Shown here: positions 16,531-26,242 of the stretch, one piece after another | Layout of the letters: each line of letters begins with the position of its first letter | How positions within the stretch are numbered: position 1 is the first letter of the stretch | Source: JAUIAS01 sp030425395 | GTDB taxonomy: Bacteria > Pseudomonadota > Alphaproteobacteria > Rhodobacterales > Rhodobacteraceae | Assembly (NCBI GenBank): GCA_043553855.1 | Contig: CP121336.1 | Coordinates: 496,001-560,000, forward strand | Direction: 5' to 3' | DNA: 64,000 nucleotides | Notes under the pieces: model-generated | The model's database searches: none | What the model was told of the DNA's origin: nothing | The model's input: the letters and a program-made list of their open reading frames with translations, nothing else | Program-made: the position numbers and the translations under genes

Positions 16531-18408
16531 ATGGCTTACAAATCCGACAACCCCGCTGATCCGTTCAAAAAGGCGCTGGCCGAAGCGACCAAGGTCATGG
16601 CCAACGACCCCGAGTTGACTGTGAATTATTCGGTCGACCCCTCGGGATTGAGCGGGGATTCCATGCGTCTGCCCCAGGTCAGCCGCCGTATGTCGCGCGA
16701 AGAGGTTCTCTTGGCGCGCGGCACCGCGGATGCATTGGCAATGCACAGGAAATATCACGACGACGGTGTGCATGCGCGCTATGCCCCACCGGGAGACATG
16801 GCCCGCGAGCTTTATGAAGCGATGGAAACCGCCCGCTGCGAAGCCATGGGGGCCCGCGACATGCCCGGCACTGCGGGAAATATCGACGCCAAGATCGGCA
16901 ATGATGCGTTGCGGCGGGGATATGATCAGATCTCGCGCAATTCCGAAGCCCCTCTACCGGTTGCGGCAGGATATCTGATCCGCCATCTGGCCACCGGGCG
17001 CGACCTGCCGGCCGGCGCACAAAACGTGATGGAGCTTTGGCGCGGCTTTATCGAGGAACAGGCGGGCGGCACGCTCGAAGGGCTGGGCGACATTCTCGAC
17101 GATCAATTGCAATTCGCCAAATTTGCCCGCAAAGTTATCAGCGAACTGGGCTATGCGGATCAGTTGGGCGATGACCCCGACGATCTCGACGATGACCAGA
17201 ACGACGAGGCCGAAACAGACCAGCAGGAAGAACAAGACCCCGACAGCACCGGTGACGATGAGGCCGAGGAACAGGACCCCGACGCCACTCCGGAACAGTC
17301 GCAGGATGAACAACAGGACGAAGCCCAGGCGCAAGTCTCTATGGATGAGGCGGCCGAGGACGAGATGGACGAAGAGGCCGAAATGCCCGAGGGTGAAGCG
17401 CCCCTTGAGCCACCTGCGCCGCAGCCCGTTTCAGACGCTGACCCTGACTACAAGGTTTATGACGCCTCCCAAGACGAAGAAATTCCGGCCGAGGAACTCG
17501 CAGATACGGTCGAACTGGAACGCCTGCGTGCCTATCTCGACCAACAGCTGGAACCGCTCAAGGGGGCCGTGTCCCGGCTGGCCAACAAACTGCAACGCCG
17601 TCTTCAGGCGCAACAGAATCGCAGTTGGGAATTCGACCGCGAAGAAGGCATTCTTGACGCCGGGCGGCTGGCGCGTGTGGTGGCCAACCCCACCACCCCC
17701 CTTTCGTTCAAGGTCGAAAAAGATACCGAATTCCGCGATACGATTGTCACCCTGCTTCTGGATAACTCTGGCTCCATGCGGGGTCGCCCGATTTCGATCG
17801 CGGCGATTTGCGCCGATGTTCTGGCGCGCACGCTGGAACGGTGCAACGTCAAGGTTGAGATCCTCGGGTTCACGACAAAGGCGTGGAAAGGCGGACAGGC
17901 ACGCGAAGCGTGGCTGAACAATGGCCGCCCCCAGACGCCGGGACGGCTGAACGACCTGCGCCACATCATATACAAGAATGCGGACGCCCCATGGCGGCGC
18001 GCACGGCCCAATCTGGGGCTGATGATGAAAGAAGGGCTGCTCAAGGAAAATATCGACGGCGAGGCGCTGGAGTGGGCGCACCGGCGTATGCTGGCCCGGC
18101 GCGAACAGCGCAAGATCCTCATGGTGATTTCCGACGGGGCACCGGTGGACGACAGCACCCTGAGTGTGAACCCCGCGAACTATCTGGAAAAACATCTGCG
18201 CGACGTGATTGCCATGGTGGAGAAACGCAAGATGGTGGAATTGCTGGCGATCGGCATCGGCCACGATGTCACCCGGTATTACAATCGTGCCGTCACTATC
18301 ACCGATGTCGAACAGTTGGCCGGGGCAATGACAGAACAATTGGCCGCGTTGTTTGACAGTGATCCGCGCGCCCGGGCGCGCGTCATGGGGATGAGACAGG
18401 CTTCTTGA
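16531..18408 (+). CDS. cobT: Cobaltochelatase subunit CobT
   Basis: Partner of CobS in the aerobic cobaltochelatase. 625 residues with the CobT plan: N-terminal helical domain (1-~210), a very acidic Asp/Glu/Gln linker (~212-320), and a C-terminal VWA domain whose MIDAS motif DNSGSM is at 411-416, with a later SDGAPVDD segment. The VWA MIDAS contacts the CobN/CobS machinery. The 3' end is followed by a strong hairpin terminator at 18437. cobS is 3 kb upstream rather than adjacent. Confidence 0.97.
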   Translation: MAYKSDNPADPFKKALAEATKVMANDPELTVNYSVDPSGLSGDSMRLPQVSRRMSREEVLLARGTADALAMHRKYHDDGVHARYAPPGDMARELYEAMETARCEAMGARDMPGTAGNIDAKIGNDALRRGYDQISRNSEAPLPVAAGYLIRHLATGRDLPAGAQNVMELWRGFIEEQAGGTLEGLGDILDDQLQFAKFARKVISELGYADQLGDDPDDLDDDQNDEAETDQQEEQDPDSTGDDEAEEQDPDATPEQSQDEQQDEAQAQVSMDEAAEDEMDEEAEMPEGEAPLEPPAPQPVSDADPDYKVYDASQDEEIPAEELADTVELERLRAYLDQQLEPLKGAVSRLANKLQRRLQAQQNRSWEFDREEGILDAGRLARVVANPTTPLSFKVEKDTEFRDTIVTLLLDNSGSMRGRPISIAAICADVLARTLERCNVKVEILGFTTKAWKGGQAREAWLNNGRPQTPGRLNDLRHIIYKNADAPWRRARPNLGLMMKEGLLKENIDGEALEWAHRRMLARREQRKILMVISDGAPVDDSTLSVNPANYLEKHLRDVIAMVEKRKMVELLAIGIGHDVTRYYNRAVTITDVEQLAGAMTEQLAALFDSDPRARARVMGMRQAS

Positions 18409-18436
18409 TGCGGCGCGGCGCTGCACAGAGCGCAAA

Positions 18437-18457
18437 AAGCCCGGCAATGCCGGGCTT
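18437..18457 (+). terminator. Hairpin terminator after cobT
   Basis: Perfect inverted repeat AAGCCCGGCA-A-TGCCGGGCTT located 29 nt after the cobT stop. There is no long T run; it is followed at once by a GCCTCCGGCGGGG motif shared with other intergenic sites of this window. Confidence 0.7.
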
Positions 18458-18492
18458 GCCTCCGGCGGGGATATTTGAAGCAAGAGAAAAAG
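18458..18492 (+). repeat. Short copy of dispersed GCCTCCGGCGGGG motif
   Basis: The sequence begins GCCTCCGGCGGGGATATTTG and continues into a purine-rich AAGCAAGAGAAAAAGG stretch. It matches the end segment of the ~90-bp repeats at 35578, 40973 and 42684 (GCCTCCGGCGGGGGTATTGG then GAACGAGAAAGA). Here it directly abuts a terminator hairpin. Confidence 0.75.
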
Positions 18493-18526
18493 GACACGCT
18501 GTCGCGAGATCCCGGCGAGGCGTGGG

Positions 18527-19396
18527 ATGGACGTGATCGCGGTGACCTCTGCGCTATTGTCCGGCGTGTTCTTTGGATTGACCGCGCATGTGCAAAAGAC
18601 CGCCTTGCAGGGCACCGATGTATCGGCAGGAGCGCTGATTTCGGTGGCGACGATGACCGCTGTGCTTTGGGTTTTGGCCCCGTTCTTTATCGAATGGCAT
18701 TGGTTCGCCACACAAGCGGCGGCGATTTTCGCGGTGTGCGGTTTGGTGTTTCCCGCGGCAAGCCAGCGGTTGCAGGTGGCCGCGGTCCAGCAGGTCGGAC
18801 CGACCCTGACATCCGCGCTGGGATCGCTGGCACCCTTATTCGCGGTGACGCTCGCGGTGCTGTTTCTGGGCGAAACCCTGAACGCGACAGGCGCGCTGGG
18901 AATTGCGCTGATGCTGGCGGGGCTTTTATTGTCGGCGTTGAAACCCGGTGGCGGGCTGCCCCGCGCGTTTCCCGTGGTGATGTTGCTGCTGCCGCTGGGT
19001 GCCGCGTTGGCCCGTGGCGTGGTGCAACCGGCAACGAAATACGGCTCGCTTGAGATCAACAGCGCGTTTTTCGCCACTTTGGTGATGTCGACGGTGGCCA
19101 CTGTGGTGTTGTTCTTTTGGATGCTGGCGGACAGAACGCGTTGCCCGATCCGCATGACCCGCCGGGGCAATCGGCATTTCATGTTGAACGGATTGGTGAT
19201 TGGATCAGGGATCTTGTCGCTTCAGGTGGCAATCAGCCATGGCGCGGTATCGCTGGCGGCCCCTTTGGCGTCGGCCACGCCCCTGTGGACGCTGGTCTTT
19301 GGCGTCATGTTCTTTCGCAACGAGGACCTGACATGGCGGCATCTGGTGATGGTTCTGTTGGTGGTGACGGGCGCGATCCTCGTGGTGACGCGCTGA
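18527..19396 (+). CDS. EamA/DMT-family membrane transporter
   Basis: 289 residues with about ten hydrophobic helices in two repeats of five, as in drug/metabolite transporters of the EamA type. The end of the first half (LGSLAPLFAVTLAVLFLGETL) and of the second (ASATPLWTLVFGVMFFRNEDL) are the recognisable EamA helices with a Glu after the fourth/ninth helix. The substrate is unknown. It stands alone after the cobT terminator. Confidence 0.9.
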   Translation: MDVIAVTSALLSGVFFGLTAHVQKTALQGTDVSAGALISVATMTAVLWVLAPFFIEWHWFATQAAAIFAVCGLVFPAASQRLQVAAVQQVGPTLTSALGSLAPLFAVTLAVLFLGETLNATGALGIALMLAGLLLSALKPGGGLPRAFPVVMLLLPLGAALARGVVQPATKYGSLEINSAFFATLVMSTVATVVLFFWMLADRTRCPIRMTRRGNRHFMLNGLVIGSGILSLQVAISHGAVSLAAPLASATPLWTLVFGVMFFRNEDLTWRHLVMVLLVVTGAILVVTR

Positions 19397-19522
19397 GGTG
19401 GATTGGCATTGCAGGATCAGCCCCCTGAAAACCGGTTCCCGGTTTGATCCAATGTGCGCAAAGCTCTGGCCAAGCGGCGACGGGCAAGGCACATTGAACG
19501 GCGCAGACAAACCGGAGGCCGC

Positions 19523-21316
19523 ATGTTCCAGACTTTCAACGTAACCGCCCGTCCAGAACAGGGGCCGCCACGCCTTGCGGAATTGCGCGCCCAGATGGCG
19601 GCGGAAAACCTTGACGGATTTCTGGTGCCCCGCGCCGATGCGCATCAGGGCGAATACGTGCCGGCACATGACGAGCGCCTGGCATGGCTGACCGGGTTCA
19701 CGGGATCGGCAGGGTTCTGTGCCGCCTTGGCCGACAAGGCCGGAGTATTCATAGACGGCCGCTATCGCACGCAGGTCAAGGCGCAGGTGGAGACCGCAGT
19801 CTTCACGCCCGTGCCATGGCCGGAAATCTCTCTGGCCAGTTGGCTACGCGAGGTTTTGCCCGAAGGCGGAACGGTGGGCTATGATGCCTGGCTGCACACG
19901 CCAAGCCAAATCCGCGACATCGAAACCGGCTTGCGCGGATCGGGTATCAGCATGGTGCAGAGCGATAACCTGGTTGACCGGATATGGTCGGATCAGCCAG
20001 CGCCACCGATGCAGCCAGCCAAAGTGCATCCGCTGGAATTTGCGGGCGAATCCCACACTGACAAGATCACGCGCCTTGCCGATGACCTGAAAAACGCGGG
20101 CGACATGGCCGCGATCATCAATCTGTCCGACAGCCTGTGCTGGCTGCTCAATATCCGGGGGTCGGATGTCCCGCGCAATCCTGTCGTGCGGGGATTTGCG
20201 GTGCTGCGTTCGGACGCGACCGTGGATCTGTTCATCGCAGAGGAAAAGATCGCCGATCTTCGGGACCATTTTGGTGATGGCGTTCGGGTTCATGCGCCTG
20301 ATGCGTTTCTGACCGCTTTGGATGATCTGGAAGGTCCAGTCCGCTATGACCCCGATACCGCGCCGCGCGCGGTGGCTGACCGGCTTGGCGAACGCGGCGT
20401 GGAAGGGCCGGAACCTTGCTTGCTGCCCAAGGCGTGCAAGAACAGTGCAGAGATCGAAGGATCGGCGCAGGCGCATTTGCGCGATGCCGCGGCGATGGTT
20501 GAGCTGCTGTCATGGCTGGACGCGCAAGACCCCGGAAGCCTGACCGAAACGGATGTGGTCACGCGCCTCGAGGCGTGCCGCCGGATGGACAATGCGCTTC
20601 AGGACATCAGCTTTGACACCATCGCGGGCACCGGGCCACATGGCGCGATCATGCATTACCGCGTTACCGAAGAAACCGACAGCCTGTTGGAAAACGGGCA
20701 TCTTCTGGTTCTCGACAGTGGCGGGCAATATCTGGACGGAACCACCGACATCACCCGCACAATTCCAATCGGGTCGGTCGGGGACGAAGAGAAACGCGCC
20801 TTCACCCGCGTGCTGCAAGGCATGATTGCGGTGTCGCGGCTGCGCTGGCCGCGCGGATTGTCAGGCCGCGATCTGGAGGCGATCGGCCGCGCGCCGCTGT
20901 GGATGGCAGGGCAGGATTTCGACCACGGGCTTGGCCATGGCGTCGGCGCTTACCTGAACGTGCACGAAGGCCCGCAACGCCTGAGCCGGATCAACACCGT
21001 GCCTTTCCGCCCCGGCATGATCCTTTCCAACGAACCGGGCTACTATCGCGAGGGCGCATTCGGTATAAGGATCGAGAACCTGTTGGTTGTCGAGGATGCC
21101 CCGGACCTGCCCGGCGGCGATAACCATCGCGATATGCTGCGGTGGCGCACTCTGACATTCGTTCCGATAGACCGGCGGCTGGTGGTGCCTGCATTGCTGT
21201 CAGCCGGAGAACGCGAATGGCTGGACACCTACCACAGGCAAGTTCTGGATCTGATCGGCCCACGGGTCGGTGAGACGGCGCGGGAATGGCTTGCAGGGGC
21301 GTGTGCGCCGTTGTGA
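19523..21316 (+). CDS. pepP: Xaa-Pro aminopeptidase (M24B, aminopeptidase P)
   Basis: 597 residues, the length of the long three-domain aminopeptidase P found in alphaproteobacteria and eukaryotes. Two creatinase-like N-terminal domains precede the pita-bread catalytic domain. Metal ligands are visible: Asp398 (LDSGG), Asp409 (TTDITRT), His472 (GLGHGVGAYLNVHE), and Glu residues in SNEPGYY and GIRIENLLVV. It cleaves N-terminal Xaa-Pro bonds. The ATG at 19523 is chosen over an upstream in-frame ATG because of GGAGG 6 nt ahead. The symbol is by family; short PepP-type and long forms share the name. Confidence 0.93.
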   Translation: MFQTFNVTARPEQGPPRLAELRAQMAAENLDGFLVPRADAHQGEYVPAHDERLAWLTGFTGSAGFCAALADKAGVFIDGRYRTQVKAQVETAVFTPVPWPEISLASWLREVLPEGGTVGYDAWLHTPSQIRDIETGLRGSGISMVQSDNLVDRIWSDQPAPPMQPAKVHPLEFAGESHTDKITRLADDLKNAGDMAAIINLSDSLCWLLNIRGSDVPRNPVVRGFAVLRSDATVDLFIAEEKIADLRDHFGDGVRVHAPDAFLTALDDLEGPVRYDPDTAPRAVADRLGERGVEGPEPCLLPKACKNSAEIEGSAQAHLRDAAAMVELLSWLDAQDPGSLTETDVVTRLEACRRMDNALQDISFDTIAGTGPHGAIMHYRVTEETDSLLENGHLLVLDSGGQYLDGTTDITRTIPIGSVGDEEKRAFTRVLQGMIAVSRLRWPRGLSGRDLEAIGRAPLWMAGQDFDHGLGHGVGAYLNVHEGPQRLSRINTVPFRPGMILSNEPGYYREGAFGIRIENLLVVEDAPDLPGGDNHRDMLRWRTLTFVPIDRRLVVPALLSAGEREWLDTYHRQVLDLIGPRVGETAREWLAGACAPL

Positions 21317-21399
21317 CCACGGGTCAAGACTGAAAACACTCATATGCGCGGTCATGTGACCGGGCAAAGCTGACAAGACGACGAACGAGAGGGAAAGAC

Positions 21400-21744
21400 A
21401 TGGCGGATCACATCAAGATCAGGAAAGCGGACGGCACATGGGTTGTGCGGTCGGGCGGCGCGGTTCTGGGCGAAAGCAACAACGCGCTGGAACTGAGCGA
21501 AGGAGATATGGCCCCGGTGATCTATTTCCCGCGTGCCGATATCGCGATGGCGTTTCTCGACGCCAGCGATCACACCACCCATTGCCCGCACAAGGGTGAT
21601 GCAAGCTACTTTCACCTTGTGAACAAGAGCGCGACGCTCAACAATGCTGTCTGGAGCTATGAAGACCCACTAGAAGGTGTCGCCGCGATCAAAGGGCATC
21701 TTGCCTTCCATCCCGGCGACATGATCACCGTGGAACAACTCTGA
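21400..21744 (+). CDS. DUF427 domain protein
   Basis: 114 residues matching DUF427: IYFPRADI near residue 50 and the conserved CPHKGDASYFHL and WSYEDPLEGVAAIKGHLAFHP segments. The family forms a small beta-sandwich of unknown biochemical role. AGAGGGAAAG precedes the ATG. It ends 10 bp from the convergent ClC channel gene. Confidence 0.92.
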   Translation: MADHIKIRKADGTWVVRSGGAVLGESNNALELSEGDMAPVIYFPRADIAMAFLDASDHTTHCPHKGDASYFHLVNKSATLNNAVWSYEDPLEGVAAIKGHLAFHPGDMITVEQL

Positions 21745-21754
21745 GGCCTGCCCG

Positions 21755-23440
21755 TCAGGAATGTTCTTCGGCCGCGGTGGCGGCAAGAGCCCGGTTATAT
21801 GCCTTGAGGGCGTCGACGTGGAACAGGCTGCCGCGAAGTTCGGGAGCAGCGTTTTCACCCGTCAGCGTGACAACCGGGATAAAAGCGACGCCAAGCCGGT
21901 CAAAGACCGGCAGGGCGGATTCGAGTGTGGCCTTGGCATCGACATAGACACCATCAGAAATCATGGTCCAGCAGTCTTCGGTCGCCGCCCCGCGCGTGTC
22001 GTCCAGATCGCGCATCACATCGCCCGCCCGGAACATGGCCAACAGATAGGCCTGTGGCCCCGCTGCCAGATGGACGCCGCGTCTTTCGACCTGACTGAGG
22101 AAAAATGACCGGTCCACGAGCCGCGAAGACAAAGCCGAGGACAACGATACCGATACCATGACCGCCAGCCCGGTTTGCCAGTCGCCCGTCAGTTCAAACA
22201 CGATCAGCGTGGTTGAAATCGGTGCACCAAGAACCGCGGCGGCAACCGCCCCCATACCGGCGAGCGCATACAAAGTTGCCGATCCGGACACGTTGGGAAA
22301 AATTCCGGTTGCCACCAATCCAAAGGCCAATCCGACCAGCGCGCCGATCATCAGCGACGGCGAAAACACTCCGCCACCCATCCGGCCCCCGATGGTGATC
22401 GCCACCGCCGCTGTCTTGAGCACCGCAAAAACAATCGCCTCATGAAACACCAACTGGCCGGTCAATGCGCGCGATGTGGTTTCGTAGCCAACGCCGATAA
22501 TGTGGGGAAAGAACACCGCCAGCGCCCCGAGGAGCAAGCCTGCCACCGCCGGACGCAACCAGCGCGGAAACCCGGTGCGCGTCTGAAAGTGATTGGCGAA
22601 ATCTTCGGACAGGAAAATCGCCTTCATCAGCACGACAGACACCAGCCCGCATATTAACCCAAGAATGACAAACGCAGGGAGTTCCACATAGAATTGCAAT
22701 GCGCCGGGTTCGGCTAGGGTGAATTCCGTCACACCGCCGAACTCAAGCCGGTTGATGATCGTCCCTGCAACCGAGGCGATGACGATGGGTGCGAATGCAT
22801 GCACCGCGAAATGGCGCAGCACAACCTCGAGCGCGAACAGCGCGCCTGCGATGGGGGCGTTAAAGCTCGCCGATACGGCTGCGGCCACCGCACATCCCAG
22901 CAGGTCGCGCCCGGTGATCCCGTCCGCGTGCAACCGATCACTGACCCAGGTGGAAATCACGCCCGCCAGATGCACCACCGGCCCTTCCCGACCCGATGAC
23001 CCACCCGAAGACAGGGTAATCAAAGATGCAACAGCCGAAGCAAGGCCCGCGCGGGTTTCCACGCGGCCATCCTGCAAGGCCGCACCCTCAATCACATCGG
23101 CGACCGACCGCACCCGGCCGTCAACCGTAAACAGATGCAGGATAATCCCGACCACCAAGCCACCGCAGGCGGGCAACAGGACAATCCAGTACCATGGCAA
23201 CCCAAGGGCAAAGCTGTGGATAAACTGCACGTCATCGGTGCCATAGAGCGTGGCCTGAAGCCACTCGATCCCCTTGCGAAACAACAACGCGGCAAAGCCC
23301 GCCGCGATCCCGATGGCAAAGGCGATGAACCAGAATTGAACCTGGCTCAGCCCCCGCTCGCGCATGACGCGCAACGCCTCAAGACAGGCATTCTTGGCCT
23401 GCTGAAGCTGTTGGGAAAGGAATGACCGCGGCTTGTCCAT
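21755..23440 (-). CDS. ClC-family chloride channel/antiporter with C-terminal CBS region
   Basis: 561 residues. The ClC core (~30-440) carries the selectivity motifs GSSGREGP, GGRMGGGVFSPS and GAPISTTLIVFELTGD. The first has an inserted Ser compared with GSGIPE, normal for the prokaryotic CBS-containing branch. The ~120-residue C-terminus is a CBS-like regulatory region. The usual gating glutamate (REGP) is present, which is compatible with H+/Cl- exchange. The start is the ATG at 23440 with CCGGAG upstream. The neighbour recN is separated by 135 bp. Confidence 0.9.
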   Translation of the reverse strand: MDKPRSFLSQQLQQAKNACLEALRVMRERGLSQVQFWFIAFAIGIAAGFAALLFRKGIEWLQATLYGTDDVQFIHSFALGLPWYWIVLLPACGGLVVGIILHLFTVDGRVRSVADVIEGAALQDGRVETRAGLASAVASLITLSSGGSSGREGPVVHLAGVISTWVSDRLHADGITGRDLLGCAVAAAVSASFNAPIAGALFALEVVLRHFAVHAFAPIVIASVAGTIINRLEFGGVTEFTLAEPGALQFYVELPAFVILGLICGLVSVVLMKAIFLSEDFANHFQTRTGFPRWLRPAVAGLLLGALAVFFPHIIGVGYETTSRALTGQLVFHEAIVFAVLKTAAVAITIGGRMGGGVFSPSLMIGALVGLAFGLVATGIFPNVSGSATLYALAGMGAVAAAVLGAPISTTLIVFELTGDWQTGLAVMVSVSLSSALSSRLVDRSFFLSQVERRGVHLAAGPQAYLLAMFRAGDVMRDLDDTRGAATEDCWTMISDGVYVDAKATLESALPVFDRLGVAFIPVVTLTGENAAPELRGSLFHVDALKAYNRALAATAAEEHS

Positions 23441-23575
23441 TTGCTCCGGGTTGCCAGACGCTTTTTCTACTTCTAGAGCGTTTCGACGCACCAATGAAAC
23501 AGCAAAGATCGCCTTTCAACGGTGGTTTGATATCCTCGGCCCGTCAGACACTGTCCGCCACGAACACGCACGCGG

Positions 23576-25225
23576 TCAGGCCGCCAACAGGGCGCGCGCG
23601 GCGGCGCGGGCTTCTTCCGTGATCGTGTCTCCGGCCAGCATCCGGGCTATTTCGTCGATCCGTTCGCCGTCGCCCAATGGCGACACCTTGGACAGGGTCA
23701 TCCCGTCCACGACCTGTTTGGCAACCTGCCAATGATGGGCACCGCGCGCGGCCACCTGTGGCGAGTGGGTGACCACCAGAACCTGCCCCGACGCCGCCAG
23801 CCCGGCCAACCTGCGGCCGACTGCATCCGCAGTTGCTCCGCCTACGCCACGATCGATTTCGTCAAAGATCATCGTGACCCCCTGCGCCCGGCCATGCAGA
23901 CATACCTTGAGGGCGAGAAGAAAGCGGCTCAATTCGCCACCTGACGCGATCTTGTTCAGCGGGCCAGAGGGCGCACCGGGGTTGGTTGCCACGCTGAAAG
24001 CGACCGTATCGACCCCGTCGGGACCGGGATCACCGGCGCTGATCTGGGTGGCAAAAACAGCGCGTTCCATGCGCAGCGGGGCGAGTTCAGCCATCACCGC
24101 GGCGTCCAGCCGGGCAGCGGCCTCCCGTCGCGAGGCGGTCAAGGTCTCTGTCGCGTTGTCATAGGCCTTTTGCGCGGCTCCCAGCGCCGCGCGACATTCC
24201 GCCAGATCGGCGTCGCCGGCATCCAACGCACCCAAGCGGGTGCGCAGGTCATCCGCCAGATCGGCCAAGGCGTCGGGTTCCACCGAATGCTTGCGCGCCA
24301 GCGCGCGGATCGCAAAAAGCCGCTCTTCGGTCTGCTCCAGTTGCAAAGGGTCAAACTCCAGCCCCTCAAGGCAACGCTCCACGCCACTCGTCGCCTCTCC
24401 GAGCTCAACAAGAGCGCGCGACAGGGCCCCGATCGGATCATCAAGCGCGCCGTCGGCTTTGTCGGCCACGCTTTCAAGCCAGCGCGACGCGTCGCTCATC
24501 GCCGTTTCAGCCCCATCGCTGCCGATCAGCGACAGCGCCCGTGCGACATCATCACGGATACGCGCGGCCCCCTGCATGCGCCTGCGTTCGACATCAAGCG
24601 TCGCGTCCTCACCGGGTTGTGGATCAAGAGCGTCGAGTTCCTGAACCGCGTGACGCAGAAAGTCTTCTTCCGCCCGCATCGCATCAAGGGCCGCTTGGCG
24701 TTCTTCGAGCGTGCGTCGGGCCACGGCCAGATCGCGCCACGCCGCCCGAACACGATCGCACAGCGCATCATGGGCCGCGAAATCATCAAGAATGGCGCGG
24801 TGTCCGCGTGGGTTCAGCAAACCGCGATCGTCGTGTTGGCCGTGCAATTCAACAAGGCTTTCCGAAAGGGCCCGCAACACCTCGCCGCTGGTGCGGCGGT
24901 CGTTCACCCAAGCGGTCTTGCGCCCATCCGCGGTGTTGACCCGGCGAAGGATCAGATCGTCTTCTTCGGGAAGGCCTGCGTCCCGCAGGACCGCACGGGC
25001 CGGATGATCTTCCGTGATGTCGAAAACGGCGGTAACTTCGCCCTGTTTGGCACCCTGACGCACCAGTTCCGCCCGCCCACGCCAGCCCAGAACAAAGCCA
25101 AGACTGTCGAGCAGGATGGACTTACCTGCGCCGGTTTCACCGGTCAGAACATTGAGCCCCGGCTGAAAGGCAAGTTCCAGCCGGTCAATGATAAGCATAT
25201 CACGAATATCGAGTGCGCGCAGCAT
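23576..25225 (-). CDS. recN: DNA repair protein RecN
   Basis: SMC-like ATPase that gathers and protects DNA double-strand ends for recombination. 549 residues; Walker A GETGAGKS at 29-36, long coiled-coil middle with a Gln-rich hinge approach (LHGQHDDRGLLNP), ABC signature LASGGELSRF-like (IASGGELSRFLLALK), and Walker B MIFDEIDRGVGG. An adjacent GTG at 25228 could also be the start. It is last in the long minus-strand series, following bamD by 39 nt, an arrangement seen in other Rhodobacteraceae after lpxC/bamD. Confidence 0.97.
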   Translation of the reverse strand: MLRALDIRDMLIIDRLELAFQPGLNVLTGETGAGKSILLDSLGFVLGWRGRAELVRQGAKQGEVTAVFDITEDHPARAVLRDAGLPEEDDLILRRVNTADGRKTAWVNDRRTSGEVLRALSESLVELHGQHDDRGLLNPRGHRAILDDFAAHDALCDRVRAAWRDLAVARRTLEERQAALDAMRAEEDFLRHAVQELDALDPQPGEDATLDVERRRMQGAARIRDDVARALSLIGSDGAETAMSDASRWLESVADKADGALDDPIGALSRALVELGEATSGVERCLEGLEFDPLQLEQTEERLFAIRALARKHSVEPDALADLADDLRTRLGALDAGDADLAECRAALGAAQKAYDNATETLTASRREAAARLDAAVMAELAPLRMERAVFATQISAGDPGPDGVDTVAFSVATNPGAPSGPLNKIASGGELSRFLLALKVCLHGRAQGVTMIFDEIDRGVGGATADAVGRRLAGLAASGQVLVVTHSPQVAARGAHHWQVAKQVVDGMTLSKVSPLGDGERIDEIARMLAGDTITEEARAAARALLAA

Positions 25226-25264
25226 CACAACCGTCCGAGTGGCGGGGCGACGCCCCGCCCGCCA

Positions 25265-26125
25265 TTATAGCCACTCGCCTTTGATCGACTGACGGTAAAT
25301 GGCCGAAAGCCAGTTATTTCCGCGCAATTTGGGTTCAAGCCCGCGCCCCGTCAGCAAGCGATAGCTGTCTTCGTACCAATCGGTTCCGCGATAGTTGTGA
25401 CCCAGAATCGCCCCGGCTGTCTGGGCCTCGTCGGTCAGACCAAGCGACAGGTAGGATTCCACCAGTCGATGCAGCGCCTCGGGCGTGTGCGACGTGGTCT
25501 GGAAATCCTCGACCACCACGCGGAAACGATTGATCGCTGCGGTGAAATGATCACGACGCAGGTAATAGCGCCCCACTTCCATTTCCTTGCCCGCAAGGTG
25601 ATCGAAAGCGAGATCGAATTTCAGGATCGCGCTGTTTGCATATTCGCTGTCGGGATACCGTTCGATCACGGCGCGCAGCGATTGCAGCGCCTCGAATGTC
25701 AGGCCCTGATCGCGACCGACATCGTCGATCTGATCATAATAGCTGAGCGCCAAAAGATAGGCCGCATACGGCGCGTCTTCGTCGGTGGGGTAGAAATCAA
25801 GGAATCGCTGAGCTGCGGCGCGGCTGTTCTGATATTCCCCGATCTTGTGGTTTACAAAGGCCTGCATGATCAACGCGCGCTTGGCCCAGCTTGAATACGG
25901 ATAAAGCCGTTCCACTTCAGAGAAGTAGAATACCGCGTCCGAATGCCGTTTGCGGCTCAGATCGTGTTCCGCCCGCTCAAAAATCTGCTCGGGGGGAAAC
26001 CGTTCAAGCGCTTCTGTCCGGTCTGCTGCCGTGCCGCCGAAAAGACTGCCACCGCTACACCCGGAAAGAACCGCAGTCACTGCCAACACCGCCAGTACGC
26101 GGACCCGCGAATTCACGCCGTTCAT
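25265..26125 (-). CDS. bamD: Outer membrane assembly lipoprotein BamD
   Basis: Lipoprotein subunit of the BAM complex that folds outer-membrane beta-barrels. 286 residues with a signal peptide ending in lipobox LSGC (Cys23) and five TPR-type helical pairs (for example FYFSEVERLYPYSSWAKRALI-type region near residue 68, and YPDSEYANSA). It sits between lpxC and recN on the same strand. Confidence 0.95.
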   Translation of the reverse strand: MNGVNSRVRVLAVLAVTAVLSGCSGGSLFGGTAADRTEALERFPPEQIFERAEHDLSRKRHSDAVFYFSEVERLYPYSSWAKRALIMQAFVNHKIGEYQNSRAAAQRFLDFYPTDEDAPYAAYLLALSYYDQIDDVGRDQGLTFEALQSLRAVIERYPDSEYANSAILKFDLAFDHLAGKEMEVGRYYLRRDHFTAAINRFRVVVEDFQTTSHTPEALHRLVESYLSLGLTDEAQTAGAILGHNYRGTDWYEDSYRLLTGRGLEPKLRGNNWLSAIYRQSIKGEWL

Positions 26126-26242
26126 GCCTGTTCACCTTCCCCCGTTCCAGCCGGATCGCCCCGGCTCGTCATGGGTGTAGCACAATAAATTTCCATGCAA
26201 AACGCATTAACGCATTTCCGCTGCGGCGGAAATGCACTGTCG

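Noticed and set aside
21349..21362. Inverted repeat CGGTCA-TG-TGACCG between pepP and the DUF427 gene
   Set aside because: Short and without T run or clear promoter context; could be chance in GC-rich DNA.
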